From: Bacteroidota bacterium | Lineage (GTDB): Bacteria; Bacteroidota; Bacteroidia; Cytophagales; Cyclobacteriaceae | Assembly: GCA_023412765.1 (NCBI GenBank) | Contig: JAEZBX010000104.1 | Coordinates: forward strand, 1 to 25,725 | Length of the DNA: 25,725 nucleotides | Direction: 5' to 3' | Shown here: piece after piece, positions 1-7,459 of the stretch | Position numbering within the stretch: position 1 is the first letter of the stretch | Layout of the letters: the number at the start of each line of letters is the position of its first letter | The notes under the pieces: generated by a model | What the model was told of the DNA's origin: nothing | What the model saw: the letters and a program-made list of their open reading frames with translations, nothing else | Database searches by the model: none | Made by a program: the position numbers and the translations under genes

Positions 1-19
1 CCTTTAAACACCGGCATAA

Positions 20-2407
20 ATGCTAAAAAGTTACTTTACCACTGGCCTGCGCAATCTGTTTTCGCAGAAAATTTATTCATTTATCAAGATAGTAGGACTT
101 GCATTTGGTCTTGCTGCAAGCATGATGATCTACTTGTACGTACAAGAAGATCTCTCATACGACACGATACATCAGAAAAACAACAGAATAGTCAGACTGC
201 TCACAATAGACAGCGCCGAAGGTGTGAGCAGCAAACTGGTAGGCGTTACTCAACCAAGGCTGGCGCCTGCCGCCGAAGAAGAACTTCCCGAAGTCGTGGA
301 AAGTGTGCGTTTTACAGGTGGCGGTCGCTATGATCTAAGCTATAATGATAATGTCTTAAAATGCGAAGCAGCTTTCCGCGTCGACCCTGCTGTTTTTGAC
401 GTGTTCGACTTTAAAATCCTCAGCGATCAGAAAACAGGTGTTCTCGACAACCCGGGGTCAATCGCAATTACTCAAACTCTTGCCAAGAAAATCTTCGGTG
501 ATGAAAATCCAATCGGCAAGACAGTAAAATTGAATCAAACAACGGATCTCAATGTAACAGCGCTACTGGAAGATGTTCCAAAGAACTCACATCTCCAATT
601 TGATCTGCTTCACAGTTTGGTTCCGGGAAAGGATGAAAACGGACTGCGCCAGGCACTGGAAACATGGCAAGGCATTTTTACATTTTCATTTCTTCTGCTT
701 GACAAACCAGCCGACATCGCTGACCTCAACGCCAAGTTACAAGCGATCACTAAAAAGAATAACGCTTATGAATTTTTCACTCCTGTAGTCCAACCGTTGA
801 AAGATGTGCATCTTCATTCAAAAGATATTCTCTTTGAATCGAATGCTAATAAATCCGATGTACTAAATGTATACGTTCTTTCAACGATCTCTGCTCTTAT
901 TCTTCTGCTAGCTATTGTAAACTTCATGAATCTTGTGACGGCAAAGTCTGCAAGTCGCGCCAAGGAAGTTGGTATGCGAAAAGTAATCGGAGCCGTACGC
1001 TATCAATTGATTGGCCAATATTTGACTGAGTCGATTATAGTAACTTTTGTTGCAGCTGTGCTAGCGATCATTCTCGTCTTTGTTGCCGTTCCGCTTCTTA
1101 ACAACACATACCAGCGGTTTGCAGATGTATCTATTCTGCTCCAACCGCAAAATATTATAATCATTCTAGGTTTGATCTTAATTGTTGGTGTTCTGGCAGG
1201 CTTGTACCCTGCGTTTGTACTTTCTGGTTTTAAGCCAATCGTTGTCTTGAAAGGATCATTCAAAAATTCTACCCGAGGCATTCAATTGCGTAAGGCGCTG
1301 GTCATTCTTCAGTTTACTATATCTATAGCTTTGATGGTTGGAACCGGCATTGTCTTTCAACAAATGAATTTTATTTACAGTACAGACTTGGGCTATAGTC
1401 GCGAACAGGTGATTTCAATTCAACAGAATGGTGGAGCAATTTCGCGATCTTCCACGTTGAAGACGGAACTTTTGCGAAATGAAAACATTCTTGCTGCTGG
1501 TACCTCTTCAACACGAATTGGGCAACAACTTGGGCGTACGAACATCTTTCCTGAAGGGTCCACCAGTGAAACCAATATTATTACCAGCATCATGGCTGCT
1601 GACGAAAATTTTATACCTACCATGGGAATGGCAATGACACAAGGAAGAAATTTCTCTCTTGATTTTTCAGACTCTGTTTCGATGATAATAAATGAGGAAA
1701 TGGTGCGACTATTGAAATGGACTGATCCCATTGGAAAGAAAATCAGTATTCAAACCGGGCCAAACGCTGGCGATCAAACACCATATACCGTCATAGGAGT
1801 TGTCAAGGATTTTCACTTTGCAACAATCCGTCACAAGCTCGAGCCCATGTTTATGTTGTATACCAAAGACAACGGAGCGTTATCTGTTAAAGTGAAAGCA
1901 GAAAATATGACGGAAACGCTGTCATTTATCGAAGAGACATGGAAGAAGGTAAATCCAGGTACAACGTTTGAATATGATTTCCTTGATGAACAATTTGCCA
2001 ACCTCTATCGCAACGAACAAGCCTTTGCGAATATGTTCACCCACTTCACAATCCTTGCATTGGTGATCGCCGGGTTAGGTCTGTTCGCGCTTTCTGCGTT
2101 TACGGCTGAACAGCGAAAAAAAGAAATTGGAATTAGAAAGGTATTAGGTGCCACCAATGCCAACATCTTTTATAAACTTTCTATCGAATTTGTTACTCTG
2201 ATTTTGATTTCATTTTTGATGGCTAGTGTGGTTGCCTATTTCGTTATGGCTAAATGGCTCCAGGATTTTCAATACAGCATCAAGATCGGATTCGAAATAT
2301 TTTTGATAGCTGGATTGGGTTCGCTGATGATCGCACTGCTGACCATTAGTTTTCAGTCGTTAAAAGCAGCATTTAATAACCCGGCCGACGCTCTACGAAG
2401 CGAATAA
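20..2407 (+). CDS. FtsX/MacB-like ABC transporter permease (first of a tandem pair)
   Basis: Inner-membrane permease of the MacB/FtsX type, a family that couples cytoplasmic ATP hydrolysis to movements of a periplasmic domain, often for export or extraction of lipoproteins, peptides or drugs; the substrate here is unknown. The 795 residues show the duplicated Bacteroidota layout: TM1 about 21-42, a MacB-type periplasmic domain about 45-280, TM segments about 285-307, 336-358 and 378-401, a fifth near 427-446, a second periplasmic domain, then three C-terminal TM segments about 675-697, 727-748 and 759-780. The FtsX signatures KEVGMRKVIGA (about 315) and KEIGIRKVLGA (about 710) follow a TM segment in each half. 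The ATG is close to the window edge, so upstream partners are not visible; no ATPase or HlyD-like adaptor lies in the window. The next gene is a paralogue six bases downstream, so the two are probably co-transcribed. Confidence 0.93.
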   Translation: MLKSYFTTGLRNLFSQKIYSFIKIVGLAFGLAASMMIYLYVQEDLSYDTIHQKNNRIVRLLTIDSAEGVSSKLVGVTQPRLAPAAEEELPEVVESVRFTGGGRYDLSYNDNVLKCEAAFRVDPAVFDVFDFKILSDQKTGVLDNPGSIAITQTLAKKIFGDENPIGKTVKLNQTTDLNVTALLEDVPKNSHLQFDLLHSLVPGKDENGLRQALETWQGIFTFSFLLLDKPADIADLNAKLQAITKKNNAYEFFTPVVQPLKDVHLHSKDILFESNANKSDVLNVYVLSTISALILLLAIVNFMNLVTAKSASRAKEVGMRKVIGAVRYQLIGQYLTESIIVTFVAAVLAIILVFVAVPLLNNTYQRFADVSILLQPQNIIIILGLILIVGVLAGLYPAFVLSGFKPIVVLKGSFKNSTRGIQLRKALVILQFTISIALMVGTGIVFQQMNFIYSTDLGYSREQVISIQQNGGAISRSSTLKTELLRNENILAAGTSSTRIGQQLGRTNIFPEGSTSETNIITSIMAADENFIPTMGMAMTQGRNFSLDFSDSVSMIINEEMVRLLKWTDPIGKKISIQTGPNAGDQTPYTVIGVVKDFHFATIRHKLEPMFMLYTKDNGALSVKVKAENMTETLSFIEETWKKVNPGTTFEYDFLDEQFANLYRNEQAFANMFTHFTILALVIAGLGLFALSAFTAEQRKKEIGIRKVLGATNANIFYKLSIEFVTLILISFLMASVVAYFVMAKWLQDFQYSIKIGFEIFLIAGLGSLMIALLTISFQSLKAAFNNPADALRSE

Positions 2408-2413
2408 TTCAGC

Positions 2414-4762
2414 ATGCTTAAAAACTATTTCAAAACTGCGCTCAGGAATTTTCAACGACATGTTGGATACACGGCGATCAACATTGCGGGTCTCACATGT
2501 GGTCTGACCGCAACGATTTTTATTTTATTATGGGTGAGCGATGAATTGAAATATGACTCCTTCCATAAGAATAACGATACACTCTACAAAGTGTGGCACA
2601 ATTCAATTTATACAGATGGGTCAATTAAAACCTTTCCTTCCACACCAGCATTGTTAGTCCCAGCTGCGAAAGAACAGATCCCGGAGGCTGAATACGCAAC
2701 ACGAATGGACTGGGGATCAGAACTTTTATTTGTGACCGATGGAATTTCGATGATGCAAAAGGGAGTGTGGGCAGATCCTGATCTTTTTAAAATGTTCACC
2801 TTCCCTATCAAGCTTGGCAATGCAGATAATCCTTTGCCGGACAATAATTCGGTTGCCATCTCTGAAAAGATGGCGGAAATATATTTTGGAAACGAAGATC
2901 CTATCGGCAAAAGTTTTAGGGTATCAGAAGATTGGGACGTGAAGGTCACAAGTGTTTTTAAGAACATCCCTTCCAATTCGTCAATGCAATTTGACTTTGT
3001 TTTGCCCTTTGAAACTTACGCGAAGGGTCGCCCCTGGATGCTTGCAACCTGGGAAACTTCCAGTAACCAATCGTTTTTGAAGTTAAAAGTAGGTGCGTCT
3101 GCAGAAGCTGTAAACAAAAAGCTTTTGTCAATGGTGCAAACAAATTGCCCACCCTGCCTTGTCAATCCTTTCCTCCAACCATTTAAAGACTTCCACCTTT
3201 ACTCCAATTTCACCAGTGGAAAACAAGATGGTGGACGCATCGAATATGTTCGGGCATTTTCCCTCGTCGGCCTGTTTGTCTTATTGATGGCCTGCATAAA
3301 TTTTATGAACCTCGCGACGGCGAGGTCTGCAACTCGAAGTCGCGAAGTTGGTGTTCGCAAAGTAGTTGGAGCCCGGCGAAGAACAATTGCCACACAGTTC
3401 TTAGCCGAGTCGCTGCTCATATCGATACTGAGTATGGTTATAGCATTAGCTATTGTCCAACTAACCATTCCATTGTTTAATTCACTTACGCATAAAACCG
3501 TTGCCCTGGAACCTGACCCTTTCATGACTATAATGTTGGTAGTGATAGTGCTGTTTACCGGGATTCTGGCGGGAAGCTATCCAGCGCTGTATCTTTCTTC
3601 TTTCAAACCTATTTCCATACTAAGTGGAAAAACATCTCCCTCTGGAGAACCATTTGTAAGGAAAGGACTGGTGGTTTTTCAATTTTGTCTTTCTGTTATA
3701 CTCATTGCAGGCAGCATTGTTATCTACAATCAGCTTCAATATATACGAACGAAGAATCTTGGATTAAACCGCGAAAACGTTCTGACGATGCAAATCCGGG
3801 GTGGTATCGCCAAGAGTTTGGAGGCATTTAAAGCTGAGGCAATGAGATGTGAGGGCATTTCCGGAATCTCCGCAGCAGCTGACGTCCCATTTGATGTTCA
3901 AAATACAACATCGGACCCGGTATGGCCCGGAATGCAAAAGGATGAGGTAATTCCATTTAAGGTAACGATGTCCGACGCGAATCTCATTCCCTTGCTAGGA
4001 ATGAAACTCATTGAGGGCAGAAATTTTATGGAATCCGAGGCCGATACCTCAAACTACATTATCAACGAAGCTGCCGTGAAAGCGATGAACCTAAGTGATC
4101 CAATAGGCACACCGTTAGAAATGTGGTTCGGGAAAGGTCAGATCATTGGGGTCGTGAAAGATTTTCACAATCAAAATTTTCGCAGCACAATTGATCCGTT
4201 AGTAATGACGTACTCCCCATCCAATGCCTGGCAGCTTTATATAAAGCTTGATGGCTCTAATCTCGAAAGAACGTTGCAACAACTTGAACAAGTTTATAAG
4301 AAATTTGACAACGTATATCCTTTCACCTATTCGTTCCTCGATCAACAATTTAACAACCAGTACCAAACCGAAATTACGACTGGTAAACTCGCGACGTGTT
4401 TTACGGTCATCGCAATTTTTATATCATGTCTGGGATTATTTGGCCTCGCATCATTCACTGCAGAACGCAGAACAAAAGAACTTGGTATCCGAAAGATACT
4501 TGGAGCAACGGTGTCCAATCTTGTTACATTGCTTTGCAGTGAATTTACGAAACTGGTTTTTTTCGCATTAGTTGTGGCATGTCCGATAGCGTATTTTGCA
4601 ACGGACATGTTCCTCTCACAATATGCTTTTCGCACAGAGCTATCACCCTGGATATTTGTGATAACGTCTTTGGGAATTGTGATCCTGGCATTGCTCACAG
4701 TAATCTTTCAATCGATCAAAGCCGCAATTTCAAATCCCGTAAAATCACTTCGAACGGAATAG
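2414..4762 (+). CDS. FtsX/MacB-like ABC transporter permease (second of a tandem pair)
   Basis: A 782-residue paralogue of the preceding permease with the same architecture: N-terminal TM about 21-42, a MacB-type periplasmic region, an FtsX block with REVGVRKVVGA, a second periplasmic region, and a C-terminal FtsX block with KELGIRKILGATVSN. It starts six bases after the upstream stop, the usual spacing in Bacteroidota permease arrays. Such arrays hold several full-length permeases that may act as homo- or heterodimers with one shared ATPase encoded elsewhere; that is family knowledge and is not shown here. The N-terminus MLKNYFKTALRNFQRH is typical and fixes the start. It is convergent with the lipoprotein gene that follows, with only 22 bases between the stops. 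Substrate unknown. Confidence 0.93.
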   Translation: MLKNYFKTALRNFQRHVGYTAINIAGLTCGLTATIFILLWVSDELKYDSFHKNNDTLYKVWHNSIYTDGSIKTFPSTPALLVPAAKEQIPEAEYATRMDWGSELLFVTDGISMMQKGVWADPDLFKMFTFPIKLGNADNPLPDNNSVAISEKMAEIYFGNEDPIGKSFRVSEDWDVKVTSVFKNIPSNSSMQFDFVLPFETYAKGRPWMLATWETSSNQSFLKLKVGASAEAVNKKLLSMVQTNCPPCLVNPFLQPFKDFHLYSNFTSGKQDGGRIEYVRAFSLVGLFVLLMACINFMNLATARSATRSREVGVRKVVGARRRTIATQFLAESLLISILSMVIALAIVQLTIPLFNSLTHKTVALEPDPFMTIMLVVIVLFTGILAGSYPALYLSSFKPISILSGKTSPSGEPFVRKGLVVFQFCLSVILIAGSIVIYNQLQYIRTKNLGLNRENVLTMQIRGGIAKSLEAFKAEAMRCEGISGISAAADVPFDVQNTTSDPVWPGMQKDEVIPFKVTMSDANLIPLLGMKLIEGRNFMESEADTSNYIINEAAVKAMNLSDPIGTPLEMWFGKGQIIGVVKDFHNQNFRSTIDPLVMTYSPSNAWQLYIKLDGSNLERTLQQLEQVYKKFDNVYPFTYSFLDQQFNNQYQTEITTGKLATCFTVIAIFISCLGLFGLASFTAERRTKELGIRKILGATVSNLVTLLCSEFTKLVFFALVVACPIAYFATDMFLSQYAFRTELSPWIFVITSLGIVILALLTVIFQSIKAAISNPVKSLRTE

Positions 4763-4768
4763 CCTATT

Positions 4769-4782
4769 CTGACCGTTGTCAG
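4769..4782. terminator. Small hairpin between convergent stops (possible terminator)
   Basis: CTGAC-CGTT-GTCAG forms a perfect five-pair stem with a four-base loop in the 22 bases between two convergent genes. There is no U-tract on either side, so it is not a classical rho-independent terminator. The placement is the main argument. Confidence 0.25.
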
Positions 4783-4784
4783 CC

Positions 4785-5510
4785 TTAATTGGGCTTCTTG
4801 CGCGTAATAGACACTGAGCCGATGGCATAAGTATGACCAGGCGAAGCAGCCTCCTGGTGTGCGAAACTAATACTGGGACGTGCCGGGTTATTGAAACTTA
4901 ACGCATCTTCCGTTATCATCGACTTGTTCTCTGCAAGTATAGCTGGACCCGTCTCTTTGAAAATAGTCACATTATATTTTAATGTTGATGGAGAAAGAGT
5001 AAAAATAACAGTATGAACCTCGGTGCCAACATTTCCGATTACCGCGTAGTTGCCCTGCGCGAGATCATTGGTGAGACCTACTTCACCATTCGCTCTGATT
5101 CTCATTGCAGCCATAAAATGGCCATAACCGTCAGACACGTATATGTAAACATCCTTGGTTGATGCGCCTGTGTTCTGGCCTGTGTAAGTGATCCACGTGG
5201 TTTTTGTCAACGCTGTGCCTACACCTTTGAAAACGATGCCACGCTGGTGGGCGGGAACCTCTCCAATAACAACGTTTGTATAGTGCAAAGCCTTAGCACC
5301 CGCAATACTGGAGGTTTGCACTTTTAATTGAGGCTCAACACCCGTGTGATACTCAATAACATCACCGCTCGGGCTACCAGGCAGATCTTTAGCTGGCGGC
5401 GCGTTAAGCGCATCTGCTTCAAAAGTAGCTACTAGAATTTTGCTTGGTTGACATGAGAACATAAAAGAACTGGCTAAAACAGCGAGGTAAATGACAAATA
5501 ACTTTTTCAT
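4785..5510 (-). CDS. Putative lipoprotein of unknown function (paralogue of the next gene)
   Basis: I do not recognise the family. The 241-residue protein starts with a lipoprotein signal peptide (MKKLFVIYLAVLASSFMFSC, lipid-modified Cys20), so it is probably anchored to the outer membrane or cell surface. The mature part is rich in Gly, Thr, Ser and alternating hydrophobics, has almost no helix-forming runs, and looks like an all-beta domain; a lectin-like (concanavalin/laminin-G type) sandwich is a reasonable guess but not demonstrated. A segment near the N-terminus (ATFEADALNAPPAKDLPGSP, then GDVIEYH and QLKVQ) recurs almost unchanged in the neighbour, as do KALxYTN, GEVGL, YNVTI and the C-terminal YAIGSVxISRKKP-like ending. 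The two genes lie 45 bases apart on the same strand and look like a tandem duplication. Confidence 0.8.
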   Translation of the reverse strand: MKKLFVIYLAVLASSFMFSCQPSKILVATFEADALNAPPAKDLPGSPSGDVIEYHTGVEPQLKVQTSSIAGAKALHYTNVVIGEVPAHQRGIVFKGVGTALTKTTWITYTGQNTGASTKDVYIYVSDGYGHFMAAMRIRANGEVGLTNDLAQGNYAVIGNVGTEVHTVIFTLSPSTLKYNVTIFKETGPAILAENKSMITEDALSFNNPARPSISFAHQEAASPGHTYAIGSVSITRKKPN

Positions 5511-5555
5511 AGTATTATTTTTTTGATTGACGCTCTAAAATTGTCTGTTAACGGG

Positions 5556-6257
5556 CTAGGGTTTCTTACGTGAAATAGCAACCGAACCAATTGCATATGT
5601 GAGACTGCCGGTGCCCTCCTGAAGGAAGCTTAACGATGGATGGGCAGGGTTTGCAAAGTTTAATTTGTTTTGAGTGATCATTGGTTTGTTACTGGCGGTA
5701 ATCGTTGCGCCATTAGATGGAATAATGCTAACATTATAAGTTAAGGATGATGCGATAGCAGCAAAAATTATGGTGTGAGGACCCGTTCCTAGATTTCCAA
5801 TTACATCCGAGTACGTATCACCGATATTAGTAGCAAGCCCGACTTCACCATCAGGCATTATGCGCATTCTGGCAATGAGATTCTGATGACCATCAGAAAC
5901 ATCAATCATAATAACTGAACCCATGTTTTCGCCGGTATGCTGAAACCAAATTGTTTGGGTCAGGTCTGCTTCAATCCCCCTAAACGTTAGCCAACGTGAA
6001 GCCACTGGCGGTGGATCAGTCAGGGCAGTATTCGTATAAAATAATGCTTTATCTCCCGAGATAGAGGAACTCTGCACTTTCAACTGCGGAATGATGGCAT
6101 TATGAAACTCAATAACATCTCCAGACGGAGCGCCTGGAAGATTGGTCGCAGGCGGACTGTTGATTGCATCAGATTCAAAGGTGGCCGTCAAAAGTTTTGT
6201 ACAGGATGATGCTGCGAAGGCGATAAATCCTATTAGAGGCAATGCATATTTTTTCAT
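5556..6257 (-). CDS. Putative lipoprotein of unknown function (upstream paralogue)
   Basis: A 233-residue paralogue of the following gene, roughly half identical by eye and more in the first 60 mature residues (ATFESDAINSPPATNLPGAP then GDVIEFH). The signal peptide ends in the lipobox AASSC with lipid-modified Cys19. As in the sister gene, the mature domain looks all-beta, with GEVGL, HTIIFA, YNVSI and a C-terminal YAIGSVAISRKKP. It is first in the presumed two-gene unit and faces the 394-base gap upstream, where its promoter should lie. Divergence is concentrated in the middle (residues about 70-130). Function unknown; surface binding or carbohydrate recognition would be speculation. Confidence 0.8.
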   Translation of the reverse strand: MKKYALPLIGFIAFAASSCTKLLTATFESDAINSPPATNLPGAPSGDVIEFHNAIIPQLKVQSSSISGDKALFYTNTALTDPPPVASRWLTFRGIEADLTQTIWFQHTGENMGSVIMIDVSDGHQNLIARMRIMPDGEVGLATNIGDTYSDVIGNLGTGPHTIIFAAIASSLTYNVSIIPSNGATITASNKPMITQNKLNFANPAHPSLSFLQEGTGSLTYAIGSVAISRKKP

Positions 6258-6651
6258 GACACAACTTATTGTACACGTTTGAAAACGGTAAAATCCACGG
6301 GGATGTTGTCTGAAAGACGTCGCTGTTTTCTTGTATTTTTCTTGAGATGTACCAGCTATCGGGGATTGATTTTGTTAGGAATAGGGAGTAGGGAATAAGG
6401 AATAGGGAGTACGTACCTTATTCCCTATTCCGTATTCCTTCTTTGGAAGGCCACGAAATCCAGAGATACCGCCTTGAGTGGTCATAGCAGGTCTCTCAAA
6501 AAAAAATCACCATTAACACGTTCGTGCGCTGCAACCTTTCGTTACATATTAGAGTCATGTAATAAAAATATGATTGATTAAATAAAAATAATTGGGACGT
6601 AGGGGTAATAGCCCGCCAAGTTGTCCTAACTTAGCAAGCCTCGAATAACAT
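6258..6651. other. Gene-free region between divergent genes, carrying an inverted repeat
   Basis: This 394-base gap separates the lipoprotein pair (-) from the GIN-domain gene (+), so it should hold promoters for both. It contains the heptamer inverted repeat at 6377-6440. Close to the + gene there are two small dyads, GGG-TAATAG-CCC (6603-6614) and AAGTT-GTCCT-AACTT (6618-6632), which could fold in a leader RNA. I found no convincing match to the Bacteroidota -7 element TAnnTTTG and no riboswitch I recognise. The rest is A+T-rich and unremarkable. Confidence 0.6.
6377..6440. repeat. Inverted repeat built from about 7-base GGGAATA/GGAATAA units
   Basis: The left arm (6377-6412) is a run of degenerate units such as AGGAATA, GGGAGTA and GGGAATA; the right arm (6413-6440) is its imperfect reverse complement (CCTTATTCCCTATTCCGTA), and the two meet at the perfect palindrome GTACGTAC (6409-6416). 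RNA from either strand would form a long hairpin with almost no loop. The same units recur in a larger hairpin at 24747-24845 and as a half copy at 9958-9976, so this is a dispersed family. There is no coding potential. Confidence 0.85.
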
Positions 6652-7398
6652 ATGAAAATCACAAAGAGAATCCTTACCGCCGTAATATTAATTACACTCG
6701 TATTGCCCGCTTCGTTCGCCCAGGAAATTACCCGCGACCTCAAATCATTCAGGAAAATTATCGTCTCTCCCAGGATCAATCTCATACTTGAACAAGGTGA
6801 AAGCGAATCCATCAGGCTAACGCATTCTAATGTGGACGCTGATAAGATCAATATCCAGGTTCAAGGCAAGACATTGCGTATTTATCTTGATGATGCCAAG
6901 GTTACAGAGAAAATGTATCGCACAAACGGAAACCAGAAAAGAAGCATTTATTATGATGTATCTGTTACGGCATACGTAACCTACAAAGAGTTGGAGCACC
7001 TTGAGATCAGGGGCAATTCAGAGCTTACCTGCAACGGACCTCTTAGTGCCGAACGTTTTACATTAAAAGCATACGGGGAAAACGACATTAATCTTGCCTC
7101 ATTAAAGACCGAATATCTTAGAACAAGCTTGTTTGGCGACAATGATCTCAACATAAAGACAGGCAAAGCCGAATATCAAAAGTATAAGTTGTTCGGTGAG
7201 AATATGATTGACACTCAGGATCTGAAAAGCTTTTCTGCCACTACTACAATCTTTGGCGATAGCAGAATAAAACTAAACACTCAGGACAATCTTAAGGTAC
7301 ATGCCTTTGGTGAATCCCAGGTTTCGTACAATGGGAACGCCAGTGTCAATAAGGGCTTGATCTTTGGAAAAGCACAGATCACTAAGCTGAGCAACTAA
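6652..7398 (+). CDS. Exported GIN-domain protein (DUF2807 family)
   Basis: A 248-residue exported protein with a Sec signal peptide (residues about 1-23, cleavage probable after PASFA or PASFAQ). The mature part resembles the Bacteroidota 'head GIN' domain (DUF2807): an N-terminal strand-rich segment beginning with FRKIIVSPRINLILEQG, then repeating short beta turns each containing a small polar motif (IRGNSEL, AYGENDI, LFGDNDL, LFGENMI, IFGDSRI, AFGESQV, IFGKAQI). These spaced (F/Y)GxxxI repeats suggest a right-handed beta-helix or solenoid. Family annotation as an adhesin is weakly supported, and the role is essentially unknown. ATG 6652 fits the signal peptide. The hrpB gene follows after 61 bases on the same strand; a functional link is not evident. 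Confidence 0.85.
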   Translation: MKITKRILTAVILITLVLPASFAQEITRDLKSFRKIIVSPRINLILEQGESESIRLTHSNVDADKINIQVQGKTLRIYLDDAKVTEKMYRTNGNQKRSIYYDVSVTAYVTYKELEHLEIRGNSELTCNGPLSAERFTLKAYGENDINLASLKTEYLRTSLFGDNDLNIKTGKAEYQKYKLFGENMIDTQDLKSFSATTTIFGDSRIKLNTQDNLKVHAFGESQVSYNGNASVNKGLIFGKAQITKLSN

Positions 7399-7459
7399 TT
7401 GCTTTACCGCGTTTACCAAGAACCTTTTAAAACGATTTCATAAATTTCTATTTTGCGGG

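Noticed and set aside
6601..6635. Possible riboswitch in the leader of the GIN-domain gene
   Set aside because: Only two very short dyads (three and five pairs) are visible and no known aptamer consensus could be matched.
6555..6851. 98-residue minus-strand frame upstream of and inside the GIN-domain gene
   Set aside because: Most of it is the antisense of a clear signal-peptide-bearing gene; no motif or start context supports it.
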